Shown in pieces: positions 22,468 through 34,165 of a stretch of DNA of 64,000 nucleotides. Under the pieces are notes generated by a model, which saw nothing but the letters and a program-made list of their open reading frames with translations, was not told the origin of the DNA and did no database searches. The number at the start of each line of letters is the position of its first letter. Within the stretch, counting starts at the first letter, position 1. Source of the stretch: Triatoma infestans (taxonomy: Eukaryota; Arthropoda; Insecta; Hemiptera; Reduviidae); NCBI GenBank assembly GCA_011037195.1, contig JAAEAF010002759.1, positions 1 through 64,000 of the forward strand, read 5' to 3'. Both the position numbers and the translations under genes were made by a program.

Positions 22468-23234
22468 TAATAATTTGTGTCCCAGAAAATGTATGTGCAA
22501 GAATTCGGAGAGAACAGAATAGTCTGCTCAGAAATGGGATACATCCTCCACATAACGAGAAATACATAATAAGCACAGAGTTCAATATCTCTCTGTGTAA
22601 CCAGGGTGTACGGTTCAGATGTAGTAGCTCGCACCATAGTTTGAATATCCACAAAAAGATAGGCCGCATGAGCCATCACTCAATAAGCTGCAAACACCAG
22701 CGCTGTGATTTAGTTGCACATATAAGGAGAAGTCTAAGGTCAAAATTAACGCGATCGTAAACTGATCGCTGTAGGCTGATTTTATTTTGTCTTTCCACAA
22801 TAAACACTTATCAAAGAGATATCCAGATGGCAAGAATATTTCTGGGCCATACTGATCTAGCTGTTAAACCCAAATGTTTTATTCTTAACAACCTCTTCGG
22901 CAACTATTCAAGGAAGGAAGATTCAATATTTCTTAAATTTTAATGTACACAGCTCCAAATCGATTAAATCCACTTTCATTGTGCAGCATATATTTAGGGG
23001 TTGCATTCAGCAGAGATTCTTAATAAAGAATCTTTGAACCAAAATTTCATACCGCTGGCAACCGCAAGATTTGAACTTTATAAGAGACCACTGACCTGAA
23101 TGTATTAACTGAAACTTGAATAGGAGCCGCATAAGATTCTGTGAAAAGAACTTGACCAAACTCCATTAACTGCAATATTTTAGCGTTTGACTTTTTTCAG
23201 AAAGAAATGAGGTAAGGGCTAAACGAGAGGTTCT
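22468..23234. other. Unassigned, possible decayed coding on the minus strand
   Basis: Three overlapping minus-strand open frames (22286-22833) run through moderately GC-rich DNA that does not match the other families here. No domain was recognised, so no gene is called. Confidence 0.25.
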
Positions 23235-23316
23235 GGAATTATGACAGTGAGTTGCAAATCGTAGACTATAACTTAACTATTGAACATGTGGATGGGCCCG
23301 CAATGCTGGATGACAT
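23235..23316 (+). pseudogene. Ty3/gypsy RNase H C-terminal scrap
   Basis: The frame gives LQIVDYNLTIEHVDGPAM. It resembles the (L)xxYDxxIxHxPGxxMxxxDALSR block that ends the RNase H domain of Ty3/gypsy pol. Only about 27 codons remain before the long-TIR element at 23317. It is far from, and inverse to, the protease relic at 1550-1850. Confidence 0.55.
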
Positions 23317-23771
23317 CTGGTATTTTATCCATTGTAGCACGTATATTTTTTATATTCCTGGTTTCGGATTATCATCCATTGTCAAAGAAAATTCACCAAG
23401 TTCCTGTAGAGAGTTTACATCAACGCAATGTTACTGTTACACTCGACACTGGCTGGTTTGTTATAACCAATCTTCCCATTCCAAACTCCTTGGGAGAATA
23501 GTCAACGAATGTCTCCAAACCTCACCGTTCATCATGTTTTCAAAGTTCCCGTAATTAATGAACCGTCCCTCTAGATTCTAGATATATTATCGTACAAACC
23601 ATCAAACATATAATCATATACAACCAACAAACCAACAACTGTCGAGTGTAACAGAAACATTGCGATGAATTGAAGTCTCTACACGAATTGAAATTTGTTA
23701 GGCAATGGATGAAAATCCGAAACCGGTCAGGAATATAAGAAATATGCACAATACGACGGATAAAATACCAG
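23317..23771. mobile_element. 455-bp element with ~150-bp imperfect terminal inverted repeats
   Basis: The left end CTGGTATTTTATCC and right end GGATAAAATACCAG are exact inverses. Similarity continues inward about 150 bp ('tgttacactcgaca' and 'tgtcgagtgtaaca'). Each arm has a GAAACCGG-type core (TGGTTTCGGATTATCATCC; GGATGAAAATCCGAAACCGG) like the foldback elements at 58076 and 63028. No coding is present. The open frames 23252-23554 and 23555-23749 are arm shadows. Confidence 0.75.
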
Positions 23772-24444
23772 AACTTATCTATTTTTTAAGCAATTTCCTA
23801 TCCAAATTCAGTGTTGATTCGGTTCTTGAATCCGCAATGGTGTAGAATATAAGAGATTTTGATGGACAATGCTTGTTACTTTTCCTTTTTACAGTTTGAT
23901 ATCAGATGTTCATCCATATGTGATATAGCTTTGGAACAGAGAAGAGCAGAAATGTTGAATTTAAGCAATCAAAATTTCCAGACTGAACACATTGACTGTT
24001 TTATATGGGAGATTACAATATGTATGTATCAGTCTAGTAACATTAGCGATAGGAGTTATGCCTATTAAAAGTGTGTTGTTTTTGATACGTGTTGATTAAT
24101 GGTTGGTAGTGATGATGCAAATGATGATAATGATCCACATGCGAATTGGCCCTACATTAACAATTTATATTTGTTCCAATTTACTGAGTAAGGAGAGAAG
24201 AGTTTATAGAGTGACCGAGCAAAGAGTTATGATGATTGCTTTTATTAACAATTTATTTTAGGTTCGTTTGCCTAACCATTGACGTTAAGTTCAACTCGCA
24301 AGTTACAAAGAGAGCTTTTTGTGAGGCTTACAAATTCAGGTAGCTCACTGTATCCTAAAATCAACTTAATAATTGTGGTTTTATAAGTATATAAGTTATA
24401 GGCCAAGTAAAAGTTAAAAAATTCATGTTTTTTAACAGCAACAT
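23772..24444. other. AT-rich stretch, nothing assigned
   Basis: No recognisable element. A minus-strand open frame at 24272-24598 (108 codons) is low-complexity with no domain. Confidence 0.3.
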
Positions 24445-24515
24445 TTTTAAACTGTAATATGTGCGTAAGAAAAAGCCGTGTGAGTGTCACATACTGGATA
24501 AAAAAAATAAAAAAA
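24445..24515 (+). mobile_element. Hel-A 3'-end remnant
   Basis: 'taagaaaaagccgtgtgagt' followed by 'gtcacatactgg' resembles the 3' subterminal repeat plus hairpin. Only this end is recognisable. Confidence 0.4.
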
Positions 24516-24640
24516 TTAATGGATTGTATTAAGGTTTCAGTCTGTTGTGAAGAGAGTTTTGCTGTGGTGCTATGGTGGTTGATGGGAAGTTTAAACATTA
24601 AGAAGATTTGAAATGTAAACTCATAGTAATCTGAGACAGG

Positions 24641-24671
24641 GTCTTTTTTTTTTTTTTTTTTTTTTTTTTAA
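24641..24671. repeat. Poly-T tract
   Basis: About 27-30 consecutive T residues. Confidence 0.9.
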
Positions 24672-24714
24672 TGCCTTAGCAGTCGAGACAGGTTCTTTAG
24701 AAGTACTATTAGGA

Positions 24715-24936
24715 GAGAAGGGATTAGCTCAGTGATAGGCATTGGACTAGCAACGCGGAGGTCCCGGGTTCGAGTCCAGCAGTGCTGAACTAGTGCTGAT
24801 TTTCTCTTCCTAGGAGACTCTACAGCTCACTGCCCGGTGATGGGCAGTGTTGTCTGTAACTATGTACACTGTCCAGAGACCGGCAGTGCACTGAGAAGGC
24901 CACAAATGTTGACGCCCCTTTAAAGAAAGAAAAAAG
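24715..24936 (+). mobile_element. SINE-A copy 2
   Basis: A-box TTAGCTCAGTGATAGG (about 24724) and B-box GGTTCGAGTCC (about 24768) precede a body matching copy 1 ('cagctcactgcccggtgatgg', 'accggcagtgcactgagaag'). The tail is (AAAG)n-like rather than pure A. It is the best-preserved SINE head here with copy 1. Confidence 0.85.
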
Positions 24937-26500
24937 TAATGCTGAGGTAAATGATGAACCTCCGTACAATCTACCATTTCATTTTTCAAAAATAATTAAA
25001 GTATGGTAATAGATGTTTATTTGAATAAAAGTCTAATATAGAGTATAATTTTTAAAAGTCGTTTAAGCTCTAAAAATAGGACACCTCCTGTGTTATTTTT
25101 AGAAGCGTAGTAAAATGAAATATCATTCAATGCAAGAGAAAATGAAATAATATCAAGCAAGAGATGCTTGCAGGAGAAGAAAGTTAATTTTCAAAAAAAG
25201 AAGACGTGTTTGGACATTAATATATTTGGGGTAAGCTGAGATATATGTACAAATGTCAGGTCTTTACATTGGCCGCACAACAATGTGAGACAATATTTTT
25301 TACCTTCCAGTACGGGAGAGCCTTTAGTCTTGCTTTTAACCCTCTGTGCTGATAGTTGTATAACCCTCTAGAGACACTGGTAGCATCATATTAAAAATAA
25401 TGCTGTTTTCATTATGACAGAAAGGTAGCTAGGGAACTGCAGGAGACACAATATGGAGGTAATGTTAGAGCAGTATGGTATGGGAGGACGCTGGGAGGTG
25501 TTGGTAGTGATGGCATGTTGACGAAGTACACGATGAAGAATGAGCAAAGGGTCGCCTTTCCAGGATGCTGGAGGAAACTGGAGGGAGTAGTGTTACTAAA
25601 AGTAGAAGGTCGAGCAGCGATAAATTAAAAAGGGCACACCACCTTTCCCCTTGTAAGGCCTCCCCCTGTCATCTCGTCACTCCCGCCACTGGACTATTCA
25701 TTCATTCGCCATCTTCTTTTTTTATTCTAGAGATTCTCTTCTTTCCTGCAGCCGTTCATAAGAGCCTTTTTTCTTCTTATTTCCGGTGTCTATTTCATAA
25801 AATTAAATTAAATAATTATTGAAATTTGCGAAAAAGATTTCATTCGGTCCAAAATGGAAGTCAAAGAGAAATGACAGTTACACTTAATTGATTAACCAAT
25901 AAAGTTCGGTCCTAATGTTGCCTGCCTTCCTAGCCAACCAATATCATGTCAACATACTGATGATTTTTTTTTCCCGGAGGCATCGATTACGATGGTTATT
26001 AGCTTCTCTAGTCATTAAATCATTCTCATTCTATTGCTACTCGATCTGGATCGGCACATGCTAACCTGGGTGGCTTCCACACACAACACCTTGCTCAGCA
26101 AGACAGGGTGGAGCCATAGGTGTTCGAGGATCTACCCATATATCTCCTCTTATATTATCGATCTATTCGGGGAGTGTAAATTTATTGTTAGCGCCATCCT
26201 CTATTTTATTATCAACTGGGATAAAATCTAATCCAAGAAAGCTTATTGTTTAATTATAACTCAATATAAAAAATTGTAAATATAGAATATTTTTTATAAA
26301 TAAATCGATATTGTTAATAAATCATTAATTATAATACAATAATAATATCGCGAAGGAGGCTATTTGCTGTACAAATTCGATGTGCAGTACTTAAACTAAT
26401 GTTCCTGCACATCCTAAAATGATAAAAATTAAATTTAACTTCAAGCTATCAGGTTGAAATACGTTTATAAAAATTTTTTCAACCCCTGATAAAAGAAAAC
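24937..26500. other. Mostly unassigned intergenic or intronic DNA
   Basis: Two GC-richer patches (25400-25800 and 25920-26220) carry short open frames without recognisable domains and no repeat partner in the window. They may be decayed elements. Confidence 0.3.
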
Positions 26501-26507
26501 CTACTCT

Positions 26508-26690
26508 AAGCATTCATGCTAGCATTCTCGCCAATAAATACTTTCAGACTACTAAAAACTATTCATGCTAATAAATACTTTCTCGCCAATAAATACATTC
26601 AAACCACTAAAACACATTCAAGCTAATAAATATTTTTCCCCAATAAATACATTCATGCTAATGATTCATTCATACTATGCATTCACACAA
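26508..26690. repeat. Minisatellite, about 55-bp units
   Basis: About three irregular units built from 'attcatgctaataaatac', 'ctcgccaataaata' and 'cattcaaaccactaaaac'. It lies just 3' of the LINE coding remnant at 26744-27330, so it may belong to that element's 3' UTR. Confidence 0.75.
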
Positions 26691-26743
26691 GGGGAAAGTA
26701 CTCGATATTCCTTCACCCAGATTCACCTAACCTAAGTGCTGAC

Positions 26744-27330
26744 CTAAATTTTACTATAGACGTTTACAGATCTTAAAGAAGCAAAAAGCATCCTTACGTA
26801 AGGAAAACCCTCTTGTAGAATAGCGCGCCTGTAGAATAGTGGCAGGCCTGCTCTTTCTCTTTGTGTACGTAGTGCCAAATCGTTGCCAAAACGTCGCCAC
26901 TCCGTTAGCCTTTCTCGGCATCGAGGGCACCTCGGTCTTCTTTCACCAATAAGGAGGTGCCCAGGAGTCACATTTGTATGACCAATCCTAAGCCTCGTTG
27001 GCATTATCATTTTGTATTTATAACGTATTTTATATAAATTTGTATGTCAGTGGGACGAACAGGAGTGAAATCTTCATTATTTGTCAAGGCAGCTTCTTTT
27101 GCTGCTTGCTCCGCCTTTTCCTTACCGGAAACACCGATGTGGTCCGGCACCCAGGCAAGTGTCACCACGCGCGCGTAGCTGCTGCAGTAATTTGTAAATA
27201 TTAATGACCATTAGGTCTGTCGAGAATTTATCCCGGAGAGCCGTTAATATACTTAGTGAGTCCGTCAATATTATCGCTTTCTTATAAGTGTATAGTGGCA
27301 ATAGCAAGATTTTTTTTTTTTTTATTAACA
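26744..27330 (-). pseudogene. LINE ORF2 C-terminal remnant with RNase H
   Basis: On the minus strand, LTDSLSILTAL (RNase H second Asp block) is followed, after a frameshift near 27150, by a WVPDHIGVSG-type block. Then come RLRIGHTNVTPGHLL and CPRCRERLTEW, the post-RNase H tail with a zinc-binding pair of cysteines. This order is typical of LINEs that carry a C-terminal RNase H. It differs in the tail from the LINEs at 14503, 36491 and 56362, so it is another family. At least two frame breaks are present, and the RT domain is missing. Confidence 0.75.
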
Positions 27331-27689
27331 TGATCCGAATAATTTTTTTTCATTTCTTTATTTTTTGAATTTCAGGTCCCTCTTCTGCACATACTTTATA
27401 TTGAAATTGAAAGTATGGCAGCAGCACTGTTCACTTTCTTTTCTTTTTTATTGACCGAGTTAAATACATGGCAGAGTTAAGTTATATAAAATTATAATTC
27501 CAGGACGCTAAAAGAAAACACGAAATATAGAAATATAGATCAACTATTATTACAAGAACTTGAACCCATGGAATGTGATATAATAAAAGGAGAAAGGTGG
27601 GAAGAAAAGGAGAACATTGTCTAAATTTTCAGTCACTTTGTCATTAATTAAAACGTGACTAACACTCTCGTAAATTTTAAGAAATTGTT
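27331..27689. other. AT-rich stretch, nothing assigned
   Basis: No recognisable feature apart from short T runs. Confidence 0.3.
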
Positions 27690-27790
27690 CAGTAAGTAGA
27701 GTGACCATCGAAAATTTGTCACTTAAATCTGTCTGTATAAACTGGAGTAAGAGAAAGTCATATGAGTGTTTCAGTCCATTTTTTATTTTT
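27690..27790 (+). mobile_element. Hel-A 3'-end remnant
   Basis: 'aactggagtaagagaaagtc' and 'atgagtgtttcagtcc' followed by T-rich DNA match the Hel-A 3' terminus. The hairpin is broken. Confidence 0.6.
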
Positions 27791-28102
27791 TATTTTTTGA
27801 GAAAGTTCTAAAGAATTTTATTTATAAATCAGCGACCTCCAATACATTTATTCCTGATGAAAACTGAATTTCGAAAATTTAGCACAAATGTTGGCAGCAA
27901 TAAAAAAGAAAACAATTTACAGTAATAAGATTTACGTAAATAAATTTAATTAATATATAATTAAGAATGGATTATCAATTATTTTTTAAAACGATAAAAA
28001 ATCAAAGAATGAAATCCTTTGGAGAACGATACGAAAAATTGCGATAAAACTGCTCCAATGTGAATTAAATTTTAATAAATGCTATAACACTTGGAAATTT
28101 TT

Positions 28103-28647
28103 TTGGTGTGATGTGTTTTAGCGTACGGTACCTTGTGGCTTGAGCGGTTTAGTGAAGGGGCTTGTGAGTATATATGTTTAAGAGAGAAATATTAGAAATA
28201 ATCAAGAAAACGCCACTGTTTTTAAAATAAATATATTATTCTCTAAGCAAATTTGAGTACTTTACAATATCACAACTATATCATAATAAATCAAATGTTT
28301 ATCTAGAATAAAGGCAAATCTCTATCACTGGCACTGAATTTAAGAGAGCGATTCCTGAAGCAAGTCTTCTGGCTTGAGTGTCTGTTCAGACTGTCTTGAA
28401 GGAATGTCTTCCCTTCATAGTTCAAATCCTTTCAAATAATGCTGGTATGTCTGGAGAGAGTTTTATTGTTTTACCCTAACTGTTTCTTGCCCTTTGTCCA
28501 TTGGTTTGCATTGACCTAGATTGTAGTGCCTGGCTCTATCCCCATCACTAAAATACACTATTTGAACTAGCTAATTTTCACAAAATTATTTTACTAAACT
28601 ATTTTCCAAAACTATTATTTTTCCATTTCTTTCTTCCACTACAACTT
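28103..28647. mobile_element. LTR-D copy 1
   Basis: Starts GGTGTGATGTGTTTTAG and ends TTCTTCCACTACA. It is collinear with 32652-33200 and 54984-55536 ('tgagcggtttagtg', 'gccactgtttttaaaataaa', 'cctggctctatcccc'). No coding is present. LTR nature is inferred from TG...CA ends and the 4-bp duplication seen at copy 3; orientation is unknown. Confidence 0.65.
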
Positions 28648-29747
28648 CTTATATGACCAGACATAAACTCTATTGCATAAACTTATGGTTGTTATCTTTT
28701 TACAATTATTAAACACAACCTTTTTTAAATGAATAAATGGAATAAGACAGGAAAGAAATCAAGAATAGAATGAAGAAAATAATTGATCAAAGCAGAAACA
28801 CAACAAAAAAATGGACAAAAAGAGACATTTATAATTCCAAAAAAAGTACCTAAGTGTAGCAGGTTGTAAAATAATAAAAAAAACCTTCTAAAAACCGGTT
28901 TAATTGATATAAAACGTTTTAATAAAAAATAAATAAAAAATGAATGATTCCGCTTAATAATTTTTATACTTACTTCCCTTTTAAAAGAGGAAATAATTTG
29001 CTGTTGTAAAAATTTTAAATCACATAAACAGAATGTGCAATAAATCGAGCCATAATAGCCAATAACCTTAAATTATAGGATATATATAAATTAAGTGTAA
29101 TTTGGAATCAGAATGAGAGGTTGCTATAAAAGTTTAACCTTAAGAAACATAAAGTGTAATCTCGATAATCCGACCTAATTACTTTCTGCCAACAATTTTG
29201 GTGATCGCATTAGCGAGGGATATAATCATAAATTTAATAATTATCAATGGCTCTTACAATTTTTTTTTTTTTGGCTTCGCTGTATTCATTTCCTTTTTTA
29301 TATATCCATGGGAGGGGGGAAAAAAACAAAAACAAAACTAAATCCACCGGAAATGCATCATTATTTACAATACAAGATGATGTTACTTCTTTATTTCTTC
29401 ATACAATGAAAAGTAGATGATTGGGATTCATAAATATTTCAGGCTTCTAGCGAGAGTAAGGAAATAAAGTTCTCAAACGGCTCAGATTTAAAGAATTCAG
29501 CGCTTTTTGTACAGATCTGTAATACCTACGAGTTATATCTTAATTATAAAGTAATAAATAAATAAATTCTTGAAAATCAGTTTTAATTATATGTAGTCGA
29601 GACCACAGATAATGGATGATCATAGATAATAGATAATAGATGATCATATATAATCTAATTAAAAAAAAGGACGATTTTTTTTCTTTTTGAGCTCAGAAAA
29701 ATATTTATCATGAAACTTAATGAAAACTACAAAAATTCTAGTATAAT
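28648..29747. other. AT-rich stretch, nothing assigned
   Basis: Very AT-rich, with short homopolymers and GATAAT/GATCAT repeats at 29605-29650. No element was recognised. Confidence 0.35.
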
Positions 29748-30706
29748 AAAAAAAAAATCTGGTGTGAAACACTCACACAACTTTCTCTTAGTCCTTTTCT
29801 CAAAATTATAATTGAAAAATTGTTTGTGTACCAAATATAACGAAATTTTTCGAAAACTGAAAAAGACTGTTCAGTAAAAGCGCACTTCCAGCTTGCTAAT
29901 TTTCTTAAAACTTGGCATTTTGGCCATCTATTTATTTCTAATTAATTGTGTTTGGATGATAGAATTGTATAATCAACTATGATACCACTTTAGAGGAAGC
30001 TGTAAAGCCCACCCCTCCCCTAAAAGTGCCCTTAAATGAATTTCCCCAGAGAAATGTTTTAAATAAAAGATGTAGATCTTCGCATGCTTAGTTTATATAC
30101 GGTGTTTCAAGAAAATCGTCGGAGCCATTTTTGAGAAAATCGCGAAAAAGTTAAAAAAATCATTTAGTAAAGTGTTAAAACAAACGCACTTCCGATTATC
30201 CGATTTTTTCAAACTCGGAATTTCAACAACATATTTAATTCTAATTAACATTATTTAGATGACAGAATTGTCTAATAAACTGAAATAGCAGTTAAGATGA
30301 AAACTTAACCCCACCCCTTCCCCAGAAGTGCCCTTAAATAAATTTTGCCGGAGATGTTTCAAAAAAAAAGTCGTAGCTCTTTGTTTAAGTTTAAAGAAAA
30401 TCGTCGAATCTATTTTTGAGAAAATCCCAAAACGTAAAAAAACAACTAGTAATGTGGTACTTCCGGTTGAGGAATTTTGACAGATAACGCACTGTCAGAT
30501 CCCATGGTGATACCTAAACGTAATATCAAGTTTCAACTTTCTACGGTTTTTCATTTTTGACACACACACACACACAGACCATTTGCTAAAAACCACTTTT
30601 TTGGACTCAGGGGACCTCAAATCGGATATTTCCGGTGAAAACTAGATATCGAAAATTTCACACCATTATAATACTTCCTCTTACTAGAAGTAAGAGAAAG
30701 TAAAAA
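29748..30706 (-). mobile_element. Hel-A copy 8, full length
   Basis: Starts AAATCTGGTGTGAAACACTC and ends CTTACTAGAAGTAAGAGAAAG. It has two internal units. The (CA)n tract is short (about 30560-30577), and the stretch between it and the 'tttctacggttttt' block is deleted relative to copy 1. Confidence 0.85.
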
Positions 30707-30830
30707 ATAGTCTTTTATAAGAGAATAAAAGGTCGCTTTAAATAACCGAGTTCAGGTTTGCCCGCTCCCCCCGCAGAGTTAAGCAAGTGAAGAGTTGAAT
30801 AAAAGAACGTTATTCATGCGTTAAATATTA

Positions 30831-31160
30831 TTTTTACTTTCTCTTACTCCTAGTAAAAGGAAATATTGCAATAGTGACGAATTTTCGAAATTGTGTTTTC
30901 TTCGGAATTACATGTTTTGAGGTCCCCCGAGAACGATAAAGTTGTTTTAGCGAATGGTCCGATATATATATAATATATATAAAAGATAATAATATAATAT
31001 AAATAATAAAATAAGTAGATAAATAATATATACATATATAAAACATAAAAATAAAATATAAATAATAAGTAATATAATAATATAAATATATATAATATAA
31101 ATAATAAATAATAATATTAAAATGTAAATAATCGTATAAAATCGTATATGATGCCCCAAG
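30831..31160 (+). mobile_element. Hel-A 5' fragment with an AT microsatellite
   Basis: The 5' palindrome (CTCTTACTCCTAGTAAAAG) and the following 'gttttgaggtcccccgagaa' block are present. At the GT-tract position there is instead about 200 bp of TA/TAA-rich repeat (30960-31160). The internal units and 3' end are missing. It is head-to-head with copy 8, about 125 bp away. Confidence 0.7.
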
Positions 31161-31576
31161 GTATATATAGAAATCGACTATTTCTCGGAAACGAAGATAG
31201 CTATAACAAAACTAAAAAAATACGTGCCCTCTAGTATTTTTATTGGTAATACAAATATATTTATCATTTATTATTAATGTTATTTTTAGTTTCTCTTACT
31301 TAGTGGGAGTATTGTAATCGTGTCAAATTTTCAATAGCGATTTTTTCACCGGAAATACACTTTTTGAAGTCCTCTGAGTCAGATAAAGTGTTTTTTATAA
31401 ATAGTCTGTGTGTGTTTGTGAGTGTATGTGTTAGTTTGTGTGTTTATTTGTGCTCAGAAACCAAAAATCGCAGAAAGTTCATACTTGATATTTTATTTAG
31501 GTATCACCATGGGATCAGACACTAAATTATCTGTCAAAATTCCTCAACCGGAAGTACCCACTTTACGGATTTATTT

Positions 31577-32065
31577 TTTGAGAGCAAGAGATCTCGAATC
31601 TCTTGCCAACTCTAAGTTCAGCAAGTTTTACGATTTCTTAATGGTGATGGATGTTGGCCCCCCGGAGATACTTTCTTAGTGAAGTTTCCTTTAAATTGAC
31701 CCGCCTATTTATCCAGATCAGATTAGCTCAGATTAGCTGGGGTGCATGTAATGAGGATGTCGGCAGGGGGGAAACACCACACCATTTTGAACGACCGTGG
31801 GTGCTCTCTCTGCAGCCTGGATGCGGCGGAGAATTTGGGGCGTTCACTGTTTCACTGTCCTAGCTACTCCACCCTTAAAGAGGAGTTTATGATATCCACC
31901 GATGCGAACGAGAGTGAAGCCATTAAAACAATATTAAATGTTCGTAACGAATCAGATATGTATACAATTTTCAATTTTATTTGTAAACTATTAAGCTTAT
32001 GAGAAAGTACACTACTCTTGTAACCAGCTCGCTGTAATACAATAAATTAAATAAAAAAATATACT
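31577..32065 (+). pseudogene. 5'-truncated LINE fragment, 9-bp TSD, inside Hel-A copy 9
   Basis: GATTTATTT at 31568-31576 recurs at 32066-32074. The insert ends with AATAAATTAAATAAAAAAATA, a poly-A-like tail. The frame near 31800-32000 encodes CSLCSLDAAENLGRSLFHC and then a stop at 32000. This is the C-terminal zinc-binding motif of a LINE ORF2 (CxxC...H...C). A frameshift lies near 31745. No RT or RNase H motif remains. Confidence 0.75.
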
Positions 32066-32651
32066 GATTTATTTCATTACTGATATTTTTTTCAATTTTT
32101 TGCGATTTTTTCGAAAATGACTTCAACGATTTTCTTTAAATTTGGAATATCATTTACACAATGTAATTATACTAAGTGTTATAATTTTTTATTTGTAACA
32201 TTTTTTTGGGGGGGGGGGAATTCATTTAAGGAAGTTGGGGTTACATTTTGCTTATAAAGTGCTATTTCCGTTTATTAACAAGTCTATCATATATTAATTA
32301 GAATAAAATATGTTGCCAAAATTCCGAGTTTGTAGAAAATCGGTTGACCGGAAGTGGGCATTTTACTGAACAGTTTTTCAGTTTGTTTTTTTTTTGCGCT
32401 TTTCTCTAGAAAAACATCGACAAGTTTCTTTAAATTTGCTACACTAACTATGAATAACGGGACCTATAAGTTTTGCTTTAAACTTTCTTTACCGAGAAAC
32501 TTCATTTAAAGACGTTTAAGTGAAGAGAGGGAAGTTATGCTTTCCTCATACAAGTCATTTTATTAAATTTAGATTTTCCCATTTATATTATAAATTGAAG
32601 AGAAGTAAATATTTAGTAAAAAGTATAAGTTTGAAGAAAATTATGAAATGT

Positions 32652-33200
32652 ATTTGTGTGATGTGTTGTAGTTGTGTAGTAGTAGTTTGTGTAGGACGAG
32701 CGGTTTAGTAAAGGGCTTGTGTGTATGTTTAAGATTAGAGATCGAAGTATCAAGAAATAAACAAGAGATCACCACTGTTTTTTAAAATAAATATATTAAT
32801 CTCTAAATGAATTTAATTACTTCACAATATCACAACTATTATGTTTATGAAATCAATTACTTAGAATAAATGCTAAACTCTATAACTGGCACTGAATTTA
32901 AGATAGCGATTCCTGTAACAAGTGTTGGATTGAATGTCTACTTCAGACTGTCATGAAAGAATGCTTTCTAATTGTTAGTTCAAATCTTTTCAAATAATGC
33001 TGTTATGTCTGGAGTGAGGTTAGGTTACGTCACCTAACCTAACGTTTCTTGTCCCTTAGTCTCTTCAGTAGCATTGGCCTAAATTAGAGTACCTGGCTCT
33101 TTCCCCTTCACTAAAATAACTATTTGAACTAGCTAAAATTCACCAAATTATTTCACTAAACTATTTTCAAAATTCTTATTTTGTCAATTACAACTCTGTA
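32652..33200. mobile_element. LTR-D copy 2, inside Hel-A copy 9
   Basis: Runs from TGTGATGTGTTGTAG to about 33200, matching LTR-D copy 1 in order and orientation. It contains 'gttaggttacgtcacctaac', a palindrome around 33008-33035 not seen in the other copies. Its 3' end is eroded relative to copies 1 and 3. Confidence 0.6.
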
Positions 33201-33258
33201 AACGCCAGTAAGAAAAAGTTGTTTGAGTGTTCACGCCCGATTTTTTTTTTTTTTTTTT

Positions 33259-33971
33259 ATTAGCAACTGCTACACAACCATAATAAAAATCTATCTACAG
33301 ATAAAGGATCAACAAACAAGATGAATATATTCAAATATACCAATCTTCAGTGTGTTAAATAACTACCTGTATTTACCCAATATTAGTAGAATTAATACAA
33401 TGTAGTGCAGAAGAGAGTGCCAATAGCATTGACCCAAACCTACATCTATAACATTTGAACTTGTAATGCCACAAATTTCGAATAAATGTCTAAAAGGCAC
33501 ACTAGAAGACGGTTAATAGATTTTGCTCGCTATTTTGCACTTCTATTAAATTAGAGAATAACAAGTCTTGCCATAAATACCAGAATAAAAGTTCATTCAA
33601 GGATTGCAAAAGTTATATTGCATATATAGCTATCTAGTGAAATGCACTTTATATTCTACTATTATATGTTTTAATGCTAGTCGGTAAGAATTTTTTTTAC
33701 TCATTTTAATAACATGGAATGCGGTGACAAAGAAAATCTGTCACAAAGGTGTTAAAAGGACCAAAAAAGGACTGTAGTCTTTTTTTACAACCATATACAG
33801 TAGTATATGGTGACAGCTTGGGAGATTGTCACAGTTTAAATAGGCTTAAAGAGTCTTTAGTGCGGGAAACTTGCGATTTTCTGTTGAGAATTTTGCTTGA
33901 AAGGAGGCTTTTATTTGCATAAAAGGAGTCTTAAAGCGTGTATTAAGGCTAAAGTTGGACATTTAGAGTAA
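33259..33971. other. AT-rich stretch, nothing assigned
   Basis: No recognisable element or coding. Confidence 0.3.
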
Positions 33972-34127
33972 TTTTTACTTTCTCTTACTCCTAGTAAGAG
34001 GAAGTATTATAATCGTGTCAAATTTTCCATATCGAGTATTGACCGGAAATATCCGTTTTGCGGTCCAAAAAAGTGGTTTTTAGAAAATGGTTTGTGTATA
34101 TTGTGTATGTATGTGTGGGCATGTGTC

Positions 34128-34165
<38 letters not shown>

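Larger units (their letters stand above)
31283..33258 (+). mobile_element. Hel-A copy 9, split by a LINE and LTR-D
   Basis: Hel-A parts are 31283-31576, 32066-32650 and 33200-33258. The last has CAGTAAGAAAAAGTTGTTTG, a weak hairpin and T18. Internal blocks are in the expected order across the breaks, so one original element can be traced through both insertions. Confidence 0.75.

Noticed and set aside
22286..22833. Minus-strand gene from three overlapping frames
   Set aside because: Part lies in the hAT-type MITE and the rest has no recognisable domain or splice structure.
26508..26690. CRISPR-like array
   Set aside because: Units are irregular, contiguous and AT-rich without unique spacers; it is a minisatellite in eukaryotic DNA.
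31022..31160. Membrane-protein-like open frames rich in Ile/Tyr
   Set aside because: They are translations of TA/TAA microsatellite DNA.
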